Shown in pieces: positions 49,234 to 59,096 of a stretch of DNA of 64,000 nucleotides. A program made the position numbers and the translations under genes. The notes below the pieces were generated by a model. The model did not search any database. It saw only the letters and a list, made by a program, of their open reading frames with translations, and was not told where the DNA came from. Source of the stretch: Shewanella litorisediminis (GTDB lineage Bacteria; Pseudomonadota; Gammaproteobacteria; Enterobacterales; Shewanellaceae); NCBI RefSeq assembly GCF_016834455.1, contig NZ_CP069213.1, positions 992,501-1,056,500 of the forward strand, given 5' to 3'. Each line of letters begins with the position of its first letter. The stretch's first letter is position 1.

Positions 49234-49274
49234 TACGCGCGTAATTCAAGGTCATTAATTAAGGAATGGGTCAC

Positions 49275-51374
49275 GTGAATCCTATCGTAAAAAGTTTTGA
49301 GTATGGTCAGCATACAGTCACCCTGGAAACAGGCGTAATCGCTCGTCAAGCCGATGGTGCCGTAATGGCAAGCATGGGCGACACAACTGTACTGGTTACG
49401 GTTGTGGGCAAAAAGGAAGCAGACCCAGGACGTGACTTCTTTCCACTTACCGTAAACTATCAGGAAAAGACTTACGCAGCTGGTAAGATCCCCGGTGGCT
49501 TCTTTAAGCGTGAAGGCCGTCCATCTGAAGACGAAACTCTGATTGCCCGATTGATCGATCGTCCAATCCGCCCCCTGTTCCCAGATGACTTTACCAACGA
49601 AGTGCAGGTCATCATCACAGTGGTATCGGTAGACCCTCAGATTGAGCCGGACATTGTTTCTATGATCGGTACTTCTGCTGCCCTGGCGATTTCAGGTATT
49701 CCATTCAACGGTCCATTGGGCGCTGCCCGCGTGGGTTATGTGAATGGCGAATACGTGCTGAACCCAGGTGCCGCTGAACTGGCTGGCAGCGAGCTGGATC
49801 TGGTGGTTGCCGGTACCCAGGGCGCCGTATTGATGGTGGAGTCTGAAGCTAAATCTCTGCCGGAAGAAGTGATGCTGGGCGCCGTGGTTTACGGCCACGA
49901 CCAGCAGCAGGTTGTTATCAATGCCATCAAGGAGTTTGCCGCCGAAGCCGGTAAGCCACGTTGGGATTGGACTGCACCTGTTAAGAACGAAACTCTGGTT
50001 GCTCAAATCAAAGAGCTGGCCGAAGAAGGTTTGACGGCTGCTTACCAGATCATGGCCAAGCAAGAGCGTTACGAAGCCGTTGGTGAAGTGAAGAAAGCCA
50101 CCATCGCCAAGCTGCAGGAAGCCAATCCTGACGTAAACGTACGCGAAGCCGCCGAACTGCTGGGCAGTCTCGAGAAGAACGTTGTTCGCAGCCGCATCAT
50201 CGCCGGCATGCCACGTATCGATGGCCGTGAGCCAGACATGATCCGTGCCCTGTCTGTTATGGCCGGTGTACTGCCACGTACCCACGGTTCTGCGCTGTTC
50301 ACCCGCGGTGAAACTCAGGCGCTGGTAACCTGTACACTGGGTACCGAGCGTGATGCACAGAAGATTGATTCCATCATGGGCGAGCGCACCAACCGCTTCA
50401 TGCTGCACTACAACTTCCCTCCATACTCTGTGGGTGAAACCGGTATGGTTGGCTCGCCAAAACGCCGCGAAATCGGTCACGGCAAGCTGGCATGGCGTGG
50501 TATCAACGCGGTAATGCCGTCTGCCGAAGAGTTCCCATACTCTGTACGTGTGGTATCTGAGATCACCGAGTCCAACGGTTCTTCTTCCATGGCCTCTGTG
50601 TGCGGTACCTCTCTGGCGCTGATGGATGCCGGTGTACCTATCAAGACTTCTGTGGCCGGTATTGCCATGGGTCTGGTGAAAGAAGGCGACAACTTCGTGG
50701 TTCTGTCTGACATCCTGGGTGACGAAGACCACCTGGGCGACATGGACTTCAAAGTAGCCGGTACCCGTGATGGTGTAACTGCACTGCAGATGGACATCAA
50801 AATCGAAGGTATCACCAAAGAAATCATGGAAATCGCTCTGCAGCAGGCTTACGGCGCCCGCGTTCACATCCTGAACGTGATGGACCAGGCCATCGGCAGC
50901 GCCCGTCCAGATATCTCTGACTTTGCGCCACGTATCACCACCATCAAGATCAACCCAGAGAAGATCCGTGATGTTATCGGTAAAGGCGGCGCCGTGATTC
51001 GTGCGCTGACTGAAGAAACCGGTACCACCATCGAGCTGGAAGATGACGGTACTGTGAAGATTGCCTCCAACAATGGTGACGCGACTCGCGAAGCTATCCG
51101 CCGCATCGAGGAAATCACCTCTGAAGTGGAAGTGGGCCGTCTGTACACCGGTAAGGTTATCCGTATCGTTGACTTCGGTGCCTTCGTTAACATCCTGCCT
51201 GGCAAGGATGGTCTGGTTCACATCTCGCAAATCAGCGACGAGCGTGTGGCCAACGTATCTGACCATCTGCAACTGAACCAGGAAGTTAACGTGAAGGTGA
51301 TGGAAGTGGATCGTCAGGGCCGTGTGCGTCTGTCTATCAAAGAAGCTCAGGTTAAAGAGCCTGCTGCCGAATAA
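49275..51374 (+). CDS. pnp: Polynucleotide phosphorylase
   Basis: 699 aa from GTG 49275. Two RNase PH-like domains, the catalytic block [18 protein letters not shown] (the Asp residues bind metal), a KH domain ([15 protein letters not shown]) and a C-terminal S1 domain ([18 protein letters not shown]). Phosphorolytic 3'-5' exonuclease and degradosome partner. ATG 49266 directly abuts the AAGGA site, while GTG 49275 is nine bases from it, so GTG is favoured. The E. coli-style processing hairpin is not obvious in the leader. Confidence 0.95.
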   Translation: MNPIVKSFEYGQHTVTLETGVIARQADGAVMASMGDTTVLVTVVGKKEADPGRDFFPLTVNYQEKTYAAGKIPGGFFKREGRPSEDETLIARLIDRPIRPLFPDDFTNEVQVIITVVSVDPQIEPDIVSMIGTSAALAISGIPFNGPLGAARVGYVNGEYVLNPGAAELAGSELDLVVAGTQGAVLMVESEAKSLPEEVMLGAVVYGHDQQQVVINAIKEFAAEAGKPRWDWTAPVKNETLVAQIKELAEEGLTAAYQIMAKQERYEAVGEVKKATIAKLQEANPDVNVREAAELLGSLEKNVVRSRIIAGMPRIDGREPDMIRALSVMAGVLPRTHGSALFTRGETQALVTCTLGTERDAQKIDSIMGERTNRFMLHYNFPPYSVGETGMVGSPKRREIGHGKLAWRGINAVMPSAEEFPYSVRVVSEITESNGSSSMASVCGTSLALMDAGVPIKTSVAGIAMGLVKEGDNFVVLSDILGDEDHLGDMDFKVAGTRDGVTALQMDIKIEGITKEIMEIALQQAYGARVHILNVMDQAIGSARPDISDFAPRITTIKINPEKIRDVIGKGGAVIRALTEETGTTIELEDDGTVKIASNNGDATREAIRRIEEITSEVEVGRLYTGKVIRIVDFGAFVNILPGKDGLVHISQISDERVANVSDHLQLNQEVNVKVMEVDRQGRVRLSIKEAQVKEPAAE

Positions 51375-51392
51375 TAGCTACATCACGTGATA

Positions 51393-51419
51393 AAAGGAGA
51401 CCTCAGGGTCTCCTTTTTT
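51393..51419 (+). terminator. pnp terminator
   Basis: Stem AAAGGAGAC / GTCTCCTTT with CTCAGG loop and T run. Confidence 0.9.
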
Positions 51420-51550
51420 ATTGAACAGTGAAAACTCGAAAGACAATTTATAATAAATATCAATGGCTGATGGCGGCTGACAGTATGGATTGCTATGATG
51501 GAGCGACACAGGGCCCATTAGGGTTTCGTAGGTCGAAAGGTGAGAGTTGG

Positions 51551-52456
51551 ATGGAGCTAAAACTCAGAACATTGTTGGTGTCGGCCCTGATTGGGGTGGG
51601 TATGATGTCAGGCGGCTGCACGTCGACCAATGGCACAGCCTCACTCAATGATGCAGATGGTCGCTTGGTTGTGGCACCGCTGTTGCCGGATTACAAGCAC
51701 GAGGTCAGCCTTGCGCGGCTGAACGAAGTGCTCTCCACCATGGATCTCAACGAAGAGCAATTGGCGCGTGTTTATTATGAACGCGGCGTGCTTTATGACA
51801 CCCTGGGACTTCGGTTGATGGCGCGACTCGATTTCCATCAAGCGCTGAAAATTCTGCCTAATATCGCCGATGCTTATAATTTTCTGGGCATTTATTACAC
51901 CCAGGAAGGCGACTTCGATAATGCTTACGAGGCCTTTGATGCCGTCCTTGAGCTTGAACCCAATTATGACTATGCCTATCTGAACCGTGGTATCGCCCTC
52001 TACTATGGCGAGCGCAGCGATTTGGCAGTCAGTGATATGGACATGTTCTTGAGACGCGATCCCTCAGATGGTTATCGGGCGCTTTGGTATTATTTAATCG
52101 ATGCAGAGCTTGATCGGCAGAATGCATTGAAGAATCTGGCCGAACACCGGCAACTGCTGAAAAATGACTGGGCCGCTGCCATTGCCGATTTTTATCTGGG
52201 TAATGTCAGCAAAAAAGCCCTGTTTGAAAAGGCGAAACTGGGCCTCAACCATCCGCGTGAATACGCTGAGAGATTGTGTGAAGCCTACTTCTATGTTGCC
52301 AAGGCGGAAGAGTCGCTGGGTAACAAAGATGCTGCTGCCAATTACTTCCGTCTGGCGCTTGCCACTAACATCTATGACTTTGTCGAACACAGGTACGCCA
52401 GGGTCGAACTTGCCCGTATGGCAGAGCAAGCTCAGGCAGCAATTGACAAGCCTTAA
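51551..52456 (+). CDS. nlpI: Lipoprotein NlpI, TPR adaptor
   Basis: 301 aa. Lipoprotein signal with lipobox MSGGC, lipidated Cys23. The mature part is TPR repeats (for example VYYERGVLYDTLGLRLMARLDF, AYNFLGIYYTQEGDFDNAYEAF, AYLNRGIALYYGERSDLAV). NlpI is an outer-membrane adaptor that recruits the Prc protease and peptidoglycan hydrolases. pnp-nlpI neighbourhood is conserved. AAGGTGAG before ATG 51551 decides the start; the longer upstream frame lacks an N-terminal signal. Confidence 0.94.
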   Translation: MELKLRTLLVSALIGVGMMSGGCTSTNGTASLNDADGRLVVAPLLPDYKHEVSLARLNEVLSTMDLNEEQLARVYYERGVLYDTLGLRLMARLDFHQALKILPNIADAYNFLGIYYTQEGDFDNAYEAFDAVLELEPNYDYAYLNRGIALYYGERSDLAVSDMDMFLRRDPSDGYRALWYYLIDAELDRQNALKNLAEHRQLLKNDWAAAIADFYLGNVSKKALFEKAKLGLNHPREYAERLCEAYFYVAKAEESLGNKDAAANYFRLALATNIYDFVEHRYARVELARMAEQAQAAIDKP

Positions 52457-52518
52457 GCGCTGTCGTTGTACTCAAGGCCAATTTAGGCGAAAATACCCCC
52501 CAATTTAGTGCCATTCGA

Positions 52519-52540
52519 GTCGCCGCCTTCGGGCGGCGAC
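52519..52540 (+). other. UUCG-capped hairpin between nlpI and prfC
   Basis: Nine-base stem GTCGCCGCC / GGCGGCGAC closing a TTCG tetraloop, 22 bases before prfC. No T run follows, so it is either an nlpI transcript end structure or a leader element. Confidence 0.7.
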
Positions 52541-52562
52541 GCTACTTGAAAGAAAGCTATCC

Positions 52563-54149
52563 ATGTCAAATACATTGCTTGCCGAAGTGGCTTCACGCCG
52601 CACCTTCGCCATTATTTCTCACCCGGACGCCGGTAAAACCACCATTACCGAAAAGGTGCTGTTGCACGGCCGCGCCATTCAAAGCGCCGGTACTGTAAAG
52701 GGGCGGGGCAGCGGTCAGCATGCCAAGTCTGACTGGATGGAGATGGAAAAAGAGCGTGGTATTTCGGTAACCACCTCTGTGATGCAGTTTCCCTACAACA
52801 ACTGTCTGGTAAACCTGCTCGACACGCCAGGTCACGAAGACTTCTCGGAAGACACCTACCGCACGCTGACGGCGGTGGACTCCTGTTTGATGGTGATTGA
52901 TGCCGCAAAGGGTGTGGAAGATCGTACCCGCAAGCTGATGGAAGTCACCCGTCTGCGTGACACGCCCATCGTCACTTTTATGAACAAGCTCGACCGTGAC
53001 ATTCGTGACCCGATGGAGCTGCTCGATGAGGTGGAGACAGAACTGAATATTCTCTGTGCCCCCATCACCTGGCCCATTGGCTGTGGCAAACTGTTCAAAG
53101 GGGTGTATCACCTGCATCGTGATGAAACCATCCTGTATCAAACAGGTCATGGCCACACCATTCAGGAGCTTCGGATTGTTAAAGGCCTGGATAACCCAGA
53201 GCTGGACGCGGCCGTGGGCAGTGACTTTGCCGAGCAGCTTCGTGAAGAGCTGGAGTTGGTGCGTGGTGCGTCCAATGAATTCGACAAAGACTTATTTTTG
53301 AGCGGTGAGCTCACACCGGTTTACTTCGGTACCGCACTGGGCAATTTTGGTGTTGACCATATGCTCGATGGCTTGACCGAGTGGGCGCCAGCGCCAATGC
53401 CGCGCGAAACCAGCGAGCGCAAAGTGGAAGCGGGCGAGGAGAAGTTCTCCGGTTTCGTGTTTAAAATTCAGGCCAACATGGATCCCAAGCACCGTGACCG
53501 CATTGCCTTTATGCGTATTGTGTCGGGCAAATACACCCAGGGCATGAAGATGAAGCACGTGCGCATTGGCAAAACCGTGAACATCTCCGACGCCGTGACC
53601 TTTATGGCCGGCGACCGTGAGCGTGCGGAAGAAGCCTTTGCCGGCGATATCATAGGTCTGCACAACCACGGCACAATCCAGATTGGTGATACCTTTACCC
53701 AGGGCGAAGATCTCAAGTTCACCGGGATCCCCAACTTCGCTCCCGAAATGTTCCGTCGTATTCGCCTGAAAGACCCACTTAAGCAAAAGCAACTGCTTAA
53801 GGGGCTGGTACAGCTTTCAGAAGAAGGCGCCGTGCAGGTATTCCGTCCACTGGACACGAACGACCTTATCGTAGGCGCGGTGGGTGTGCTGCAGTTTGAG
53901 GTGGTAGTTGCCCGTCTCAAGTCCGAATACAACGTTGAAGCCATCTATGAGGCAGTCAACGTGGCCACAGCACGTTGGGTCTATTGTGAAGATGGACGTA
54001 AACTGGAAGAATTCAAACGTAAGTGTTCCACCAACCTGGCGCTGGACGGTGGTGACAATCTCACTTACATCGCCCCCACCATGGTCAACCTGAACCTGTC
54101 GATGGAGCGCTATCCCGACATTCAGTTTGCCAAGACCCGCGAGCATTAA
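52563..54149 (+). CDS. prfC: Peptide chain release factor 3
   Basis: 528 aa translational GTPase that removes RF1/RF2 from the ribosome after termination. G1 SHPDAGKTT, switch [16 protein letters not shown] and NKLDRD are clear, as are the RF3 domains II and III ([21 protein letters not shown]). The C-terminus [11 protein letters not shown] is family-typical. Preceded by a strong hairpin and followed by a GAAA-loop terminator. Confidence 0.97.
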   Translation: MSNTLLAEVASRRTFAIISHPDAGKTTITEKVLLHGRAIQSAGTVKGRGSGQHAKSDWMEMEKERGISVTTSVMQFPYNNCLVNLLDTPGHEDFSEDTYRTLTAVDSCLMVIDAAKGVEDRTRKLMEVTRLRDTPIVTFMNKLDRDIRDPMELLDEVETELNILCAPITWPIGCGKLFKGVYHLHRDETILYQTGHGHTIQELRIVKGLDNPELDAAVGSDFAEQLREELELVRGASNEFDKDLFLSGELTPVYFGTALGNFGVDHMLDGLTEWAPAPMPRETSERKVEAGEEKFSGFVFKIQANMDPKHRDRIAFMRIVSGKYTQGMKMKHVRIGKTVNISDAVTFMAGDRERAEEAFAGDIIGLHNHGTIQIGDTFTQGEDLKFTGIPNFAPEMFRRIRLKDPLKQKQLLKGLVQLSEEGAVQVFRPLDTNDLIVGAVGVLQFEVVVARLKSEYNVEAIYEAVNVATARWVYCEDGRKLEEFKRKCSTNLALDGGDNLTYIAPTMVNLNLSMERYPDIQFAKTREH

Positions 54150-54162
54150 TTGCTGCGGAGCC

Positions 54163-54187
54163 AAAGGCGGGGAAACCCGCCTTTTTT
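54163..54187 (+). terminator. prfC terminator
   Basis: Stem AAAGGCGGG / CCCGCCTTT closing a GAAA tetraloop, then TTTTT. Confidence 0.92.
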
Positions 54188-54212
54188 ATTGCCTGCTATC
54201 TGGAGGTAACAC

Positions 54213-54443
54213 ATGTTTTCCTGGATAAAACGAGGCTGGAAAGCGTATACCGATTGGTGTGACCGCATGGGACTTACACCTGAAAATCGTCGCTGCTGTG
54301 CCCCTCGGCTCGAAGAGCCTGAACTGGATGCGAAGCGCGAAGTGCAATCCTGTGCCAAACCAACCGGGCAAGACCACATCAGCGTATCTTCTGACGACTG
54401 CTTTACAAAAAATGCCACGCCAGGCGATGGAAACAAAGGATGA
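54213..54443 (+). CDS. Small conserved-looking protein between prfC and tatD (possibly DUF5363 type)
   Basis: 76 aa. It has an excellent ribosome site GGAGG six bases before ATG. The N-terminus MFSWIKRGWKAYTDWCDRMG is amphipathic with Trp and Lys/Arg, then LTPENRRCCAPR with a Cys-Cys pair, then a loose hydrophilic tail. It has no signal peptide or membrane helix. The first ~40 residues resemble small proteins found at this place in Vibrio and Shewanella (DUF5363 comes to mind), but this is from memory only. It could associate with membranes. Function unknown. Confidence 0.65.
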   Translation: MFSWIKRGWKAYTDWCDRMGLTPENRRCCAPRLEEPELDAKREVQSCAKPTGQDHISVSSDDCFTKNATPGDGNKG

Positions 54444-54520
54444 TGCCCCAGCGGACTGATTGCCTTTGTTTGCCCAGACCATAACCACAAGCTGAACCAT
54501 GAGTAACGGAGGAAAAGCCT

Positions 54521-55303
54521 GTGACTGCATCCCTGAGGCTCATTGACAGCCATGCACATCTGGATTTCCCGGAATTTGACCACGACAGAGATGCGCTGTT
54601 TGCAGCCATGGCCAAGGCCAATATAACGACCTGCATTATTCCCGGTGTCTCGCCTGTCCACTGGGATAGACAGCTTCAGGTTGCCCACCAATATGCCTGT
54701 CCCTATGGGCTTGGTCTTCACCCCTGGTATGTTGACGCACACTGGCCGAAGGCCATAGATGCATTATCCGAACGACTGGACAACTGCAGTGGGGATAAGA
54801 AACTGGTTGCAGTCGGTGAATGTGGTCTCGACAAGATGCACGGTGAAAACTGGCACTGGCAGCTGCCGGCGCTGGAAGCCCAGTTGTTGCTTGCCAGCAA
54901 ACATCAATTGCCCGTTATTCTCCACAGCGTTAAATCCCACGATCCGCTCATATCCATGCTTTCCAGTCATTCGTTACCCCGCCGGGGCGTTATACATGGT
55001 TTTTATGGCAGCGTTGAAATTGCCAAACGCTATATTGAGCTGGGGTATCTTCTGGGTGTTGGTGGGCTCCTGTTGAATGAAGATGCGAAAAAATTGCATA
55101 AAGTTGTTGAAACATTACCGATAGAAAGTTTCATTTGCGAGACAGATTCCCCCGCAATGACACCCAAAAGTGCTAAGGGAAGTCGTAATTCCCCTCTTTT
55201 GATTGGTCAAATTGTCACCAAAATGGCCCATTTGCAAAAAAAATCCAATGTTCTAATATCAGAACGACTGTTAAGCAATGTGTTGCAACTGTTTGAGCTA
55301 TAG
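54521..55303 (+). CDS. TatD-family metal-dependent deoxyribonuclease (YjjV-like)
   Basis: 260 aa TIM-barrel metal hydrolase. IDSHAHLDF supplies the first metal ligands, VGECGLDK the Glu, LHSVKSH and HGFYGS the histidines, and CETDSPAM the final Asp. Family members have 3'-5' exonuclease activity on DNA or D-aminoacyl-tRNA deacylase-related roles. GTG start with GGAGGAAAA upstream. The shorter length and position beside prfC fit the YjjV subgroup. Cytoplasmic. Confidence 0.9.
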   Translation: MTASLRLIDSHAHLDFPEFDHDRDALFAAMAKANITTCIIPGVSPVHWDRQLQVAHQYACPYGLGLHPWYVDAHWPKAIDALSERLDNCSGDKKLVAVGECGLDKMHGENWHWQLPALEAQLLLASKHQLPVILHSVKSHDPLISMLSSHSLPRRGVIHGFYGSVEIAKRYIELGYLLGVGGLLLNEDAKKLHKVVETLPIESFICETDSPAMTPKSAKGSRNSPLLIGQIVTKMAHLQKKSNVLISERLLSNVLQLFEL

Positions 55304-55371
55304 GTTTTTTCACTTAAACAGGTGTTTGTCGCAATGTTTTTTGTTGCTAAGCAGTTGAAATTTAAGTTCAA

Positions 55372-55416
55372 AAATTTGATCAAAACGACGATTTTCAGCA
55401 AGGGCTAAGGTATAAT
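55372..55416 (+). promoter_or_regulatory. Putative CRP-dependent promoter of nupC
   Basis: A perfect -10 TATAAT (55411-55416) has no usable -35, but AAATTTGATCAAAACGACGATT at 55372-55393 matches the 22-base CRP consensus at 15 positions. It is centred about 41 bases before the predicted start, the class II position. Confidence 0.4.
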
Positions 55417-55479
55417 CTTGCTCGGAAATAGGTTGGTTAACAACATAACTAAAAAGTGTTAACAAAAGGGTGATGGTTA

Positions 55480-56739
55480 ATGAGTATATTAATGAGCTTG
55501 GTAGGCGTTGCAGTCCTACTTGGAATAGGTTTCCTCCTTTCCAATAACAAAAAGGCGATCAGCGTACGTGCCGTTGGTGGTGCGCTGGCTATTCAGGCTG
55601 CCTTCGGTGGCTTCGTTCTGTATGTACCTTGGGGTAAAGATATCCTGAAGACTGTGTCCGACGGTGTATCTGCCGTTATCGGTTACGGCCAGAACGGTAT
55701 TAACTTCCTGTTCGGTGATCTGGCTCAGTTCAAAGTTGGCTTCATTTTCGCCATCAACGTACTGCCAGTAATCATTTTCTTCTCTTCTCTGATTGCCGTG
55801 CTGTACTACCTGGGCATCATGCAGTGGGTCATCCGTATCATCGGTGGCGGTCTGCAAAAAGCCCTGGGCACCAGCCGTACCGAGTCTATGTCTGCCACTG
55901 CGAACATCTTCGTAGGTCAGACCGAGGCTCCGCTGGTTGTACGTCCATTCATCCCAACCATGACCCAGTCTGAACTGTTCGCCATCATGGTGGGTGGTCT
56001 GGCTTCTATCGCGGGTTCTGTACTGGCCGGTTACGCCTCTATGGGCGTTAAGATTGAGTATCTGGTAGCTGCGTCTTTCATGGCGGCACCAGGTGGTCTG
56101 CTCATGGCCAAACTGATGCACCCAGAAACTGAAAACACCAAGAACGAAATGGACGAGCTGCCAGAAGATCCTGACAAGCCAGCCAACGTTCTGGACGCTG
56201 CTGCTGCCGGCGCTTCATCTGGTATGCACCTGGCCCTGAACGTAGGCGCGATGCTGATTGCCTTCGTGGGTCTGATTGCCATGATCAACGGCATCATCGG
56301 TGGCGTAGGTGGCTGGTTCGGTATTGAAGGCCTGACCCTCGAGCTGATCCTCGGTTATATCTTCATGCCTCTGGCGTTCCTCATCGGTGTGCCTTGGAAC
56401 GAAGCTCTGGTTGCCGGTTCTTTCATCGGTCAGAAGATCGTTGTGAACGAATTCGTAGCCTACCTGAACTTTGCTCCTTACCTGAAAGACATCGCTGACG
56501 GCGGTATCGTAGTGGCTGAGACTGGTGCTGTTATGTCTGACCGCACCAAGGCTATCGTGTCCTTCGCATTGTGTGGATTCGCTAACCTGTCTTCTATCGC
56601 CATTCTGCTGGGTGGTCTGGGTGCCATGGCACCTAACCGTCGCCACGATCTGGCTAAGCTGGGTATCCGTGCCGTTATCGCCGGTTCTCTGGCTAACCTG
56701 ATGAGTGCGACTCTGGCAGGTCTGTTCCTGGCGATTTAA
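55480..56739 (+). CDS. nupC: Concentrative nucleoside transporter NupC
   Basis: 419 aa CNT-family symporter, about ten membrane helices, with family motifs [13 protein letters not shown] and the late [17 protein letters not shown]. Imports nucleosides with protons or sodium ions. Upstream of the ompK and deo genes, forming a nucleoside uptake and breakdown region. AAGGGTGA precedes the ATG. Confidence 0.95.
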   Translation: MSILMSLVGVAVLLGIGFLLSNNKKAISVRAVGGALAIQAAFGGFVLYVPWGKDILKTVSDGVSAVIGYGQNGINFLFGDLAQFKVGFIFAINVLPVIIFFSSLIAVLYYLGIMQWVIRIIGGGLQKALGTSRTESMSATANIFVGQTEAPLVVRPFIPTMTQSELFAIMVGGLASIAGSVLAGYASMGVKIEYLVAASFMAAPGGLLMAKLMHPETENTKNEMDELPEDPDKPANVLDAAAAGASSGMHLALNVGAMLIAFVGLIAMINGIIGGVGGWFGIEGLTLELILGYIFMPLAFLIGVPWNEALVAGSFIGQKIVVNEFVAYLNFAPYLKDIADGGIVVAETGAVMSDRTKAIVSFALCGFANLSSIAILLGGLGAMAPNRRHDLAKLGIRAVIAGSLANLMSATLAGLFLAI

Positions 56740-56747
56740 TCGCGCAG

Positions 56748-56767
56748 AGGGGCCCTGACGGGCCCCT
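56748..56767 (+). terminator. nupC hairpin terminator-like
   Basis: Stem AGGGGCCC / GGGCCCCT with TGAC loop, followed by GTTAATG and no T run, so termination may need Rho. The remaining bases up to ompK hold a possible promoter, TTGTGC (56938-56943) 16 bases before TAGAAT (56960-56965). Confidence 0.55.
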
Positions 56768-57027
56768 GTTAATGCAACCATTTTCCAACGAACCGTCTGA
56801 AACTTATCCATCCTGTTAAACACAGTGATGGGACTCGATGTAAGCCAATTGTAAAAATGGTTAATTGAGTTAAGGGGTCGTTTCACGACTTTGTTCACAA
56901 ATAAGAATTTTGTGTTCGGGTTTTTATGCCAAAGCCATTGTGCTTTAGCACCGGCAAGGTAGAATACGCGGGCAAAAACAAAAACGCTGCCAAAGGCAGT
57001 AAAACACCAAGATAAATGGGGTTGATG

Positions 57028-57831
57028 ATGAAAAACGTTAAAATGATGGCCGTTGCTGCCGCTACTCTCGCTGCTGTTTCTGCTGGTACCGCTCAGGCCG
57101 AACAGTTCTACGGTTTCTCTAACATTTCCGTGAACTACCTGGACTGGACTGCCAAGGCTGAAGACCGTTCTAACAACGGTTACGGTGGCGCCAAAGAAGA
57201 CTTTATCTACCTGGAGCTGGAAGGTGGCGCTGGTTACTCTTGGGGTGACGTATACGGCTTCATCGATCTGGAAAACCCAGAAAACATTAACCACGATACC
57301 GGCGCTGATGGTCGTACTACCAATTCATTCCGTATCGCTGCCAAAGGCTCTATCGCTGCCAACATCGGTAGCAGCAACTGGAACGTATACTCTCACCTGT
57401 ACAGCCTGACTGTTGCAGAAGACGGCTTCTTTGACCAGAACCTGGTTGTGGGTGTCAGCTACGACGTGTTCACCGATTCTGGTTTCTGGATCAAGCCTTT
57501 CCTGGGCGTACACTACGAAAACCAAACCTATGCCGGTTCAGGCTTCAACGGCTACATGGCTGGTTGGGTTCTGGGTTACAACTTCGAACTGGGTGGCCAG
57601 AAGTTCATGGTTACCAACTGGCACGAAACTGAATTCGCCCGTGAAGAGCAGTTCCGTAATAACGGTACCGACTACAAGCTGAAGTCTACCGGTCAGAACG
57701 GTGCAGTATCTCTGTGGTGGAATGCCACTCAAGAGCTGACCTTCGGTCTGCAGTATCGCTACGCTGATCACAAGCTGGGCACTGCTGCTTACCACGACGC
57801 AGCTATCTTCACTGCCAAGTACAACTTCTAA
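57028..57831 (+). CDS. ompK: OmpK/Tsx-like nucleoside-specific outer-membrane channel
   Basis: 267 aa. Signal peptide about 1-24 (ending AQA) and a small beta-barrel ending in the aromatic FTAKYNF. Tsx/OmpK motifs include EQFYGFSNISVNYLDW and the late LQYRYADHK. Lets nucleosides cross the outer membrane and probably works with NupC and the Deo enzymes. The start is ambiguous among ATGs at 57016, 57025 and 57028; the last has GGGG six bases upstream. Confidence 0.9.
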   Translation: MKNVKMMAVAAATLAAVSAGTAQAEQFYGFSNISVNYLDWTAKAEDRSNNGYGGAKEDFIYLELEGGAGYSWGDVYGFIDLENPENINHDTGADGRTTNSFRIAAKGSIAANIGSSNWNVYSHLYSLTVAEDGFFDQNLVVGVSYDVFTDSGFWIKPFLGVHYENQTYAGSGFNGYMAGWVLGYNFELGGQKFMVTNWHETEFAREEQFRNNGTDYKLKSTGQNGAVSLWWNATQELTFGLQYRYADHKLGTAAYHDAAIFTAKYNF

Positions 57832-58176
57832 TTGTACTGTGGAGCCGTGCTTTGCACGGCTCCATACTTAATGCTTAGGTCTTAATCTTTACTCAAGCAT
57901 GGTTTTATCCCAAAGAGCATGCTTAATTAAGGTTTGTGACCTCTCGCGTTAAAAGGGATTTTTCGCGGAAAGCAGAAACGCTCTGTTTCCCCTTTCCGGT
58001 CTTCAAGGATTCAAGTCGTGGTAAACATTATCGACACTGAATACCTGTAGCTATGTCGTCATGACATCTGGCATCGCCTGAAGGCCCGGCCATAATTATT
58101 CCAACAACCTGCCACCTCACGGCGTTGCCCAGGACAAGATTTCTGTTTCATTTGAATTACGTCTCGGAGAACAACT
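57832..58176. promoter_or_regulatory. 345-base gap between ompK and deoC
   Basis: Starts with a strong hairpin (GGAGCCGTGC/GCACGGCTCC, 57841-57863) ending ompK without a T run. Then come an inverted repeat AAGCATG/CATGCTT (57895-57924) and a near-palindrome ATGTCGTCATGACAT (58053-58067). No gene is visible. The deoC promoter could not be placed with confidence. Confidence 0.6.
57841..57863 (+). terminator. ompK hairpin terminator-like
   Basis: Ten-base stem with TTT loop directly after the stop codon; no T run. Confidence 0.6.
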
Positions 58177-58950
58177 ATGAGCGATCTTAAAAAAGCAGCC
58201 CAGCGTGCCATTGAGTTGATGGACCTCACTACGCTGAACGACCATGATACCGCCGAAAAAGTAATTGAACTTTGCAAAAAAGCGGTTACTCCCGCCGGTC
58301 ATACCGCCGCTATCTGCATTTATCCCCGTTTTATTCCCATCGCACGCAAAACTCTGATTGAACTCGATGCTGAAGACATCCAGATCGCCACTGTAACCAA
58401 CTTCCCCCACGGTAACGACGATATCGCTATTGCCGTGCTCGAAACCCGCGCCGCAGTGGCTTATGGTGCCGACGAAGTGGACGTGGTATTCCCATATCGC
58501 GCGCTGATGGACGGTGATGAAACCGTGGGCTTTGAGCTGGTGAAAGCCTGTAAAGAAGCCTGTGGTGACGACGTGCTCCTTAAAGTCATCATCGAGTCCG
58601 GTGAACTGAAAGACCCAGCCCTTATCCGCAAAGCTTCTGAAATCTCTATCGATGCCGGCGCTGATTTCATCAAAACCTCCACCGGTAAAGTACCAGTTAA
58701 CGCTACGCTCGAAGCTGCCGAAATCATGCTTTCCGTGATTGCCGAAAAGAACCGCGCTGTGGGCTTCAAGCCTGCCGGTGGTGTACGTGATGCCGCTGCT
58801 GCAGCCGAGTTCCTGGGAACTGCCGCTCGTATCCTCGGTGAAGACTGGGTGACGCCGCGCACTTTCCGTTTTGGTGCTTCCAGTCTGCTGTCCAGCTTGT
58901 TGCACACACTGGAACTGGCAGATGCACCTAAAGGTGCCCAGGGCTACTGA
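58177..58950 (+). CDS. deoC: Deoxyribose-phosphate aldolase
   Basis: 257 aa class I aldolase that splits 2-deoxyribose-5-phosphate to acetaldehyde and glyceraldehyde-3-phosphate. The Schiff-base Lys166 lies in DFIKTSTGK, the activating Lys198 in [10 protein letters not shown], and Asp102 in EVDVVFP, matching the enzymology of the E. coli enzyme. First of the deoC-A-B-D salvage genes. Confidence 0.97.
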   Translation: MSDLKKAAQRAIELMDLTTLNDHDTAEKVIELCKKAVTPAGHTAAICIYPRFIPIARKTLIELDAEDIQIATVTNFPHGNDDIAIAVLETRAAVAYGADEVDVVFPYRALMDGDETVGFELVKACKEACGDDVLLKVIIESGELKDPALIRKASEISIDAGADFIKTSTGKVPVNATLEAAEIMLSVIAEKNRAVGFKPAGGVRDAAAAAEFLGTAARILGEDWVTPRTFRFGASSLLSSLLHTLELADAPKGAQGY

Positions 58951-59051
58951 GCCCGGGTCTGATTTGTGATCCGCGTCGAAACGAAGCGATTTAACTTTGG
59001 CTAATATGAGCCTGTAATATTTTTACAGTTTCGGCGTTCCAGAGGACGAAT

Positions 59052-59079
59052 TGTCGGTAGAAACTGAAATCTACCGACA
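59052..59079 (+). other. Stem-loop in the deoC-deoA gap
   Basis: Nine-base arms TGTCGGTAG / CTACCGACA with a ten-base loop, no T run, ending just before the TTGGAGAC ribosome site of deoA. May control deoA translation or mRNA ends. Confidence 0.55.
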
Positions 59080-59096
59080 TTCTTGGAGACAGCAGT

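Noticed and set aside
49692..51272. 526-codon minus-strand open frame inside pnp
   Set aside because: Mirror of strongly biased pnp codon use; no family features, and pnp is unambiguous.
56884..56899. CRP-like site upstream of ompK
   Set aside because: Only the TCACA half is good; the other half has three mismatches and sits far from the predicted promoter.
57938..57960. TTGTGACC half-site upstream of deoC as CRP site
   Set aside because: Lacks a matching TCACA half.
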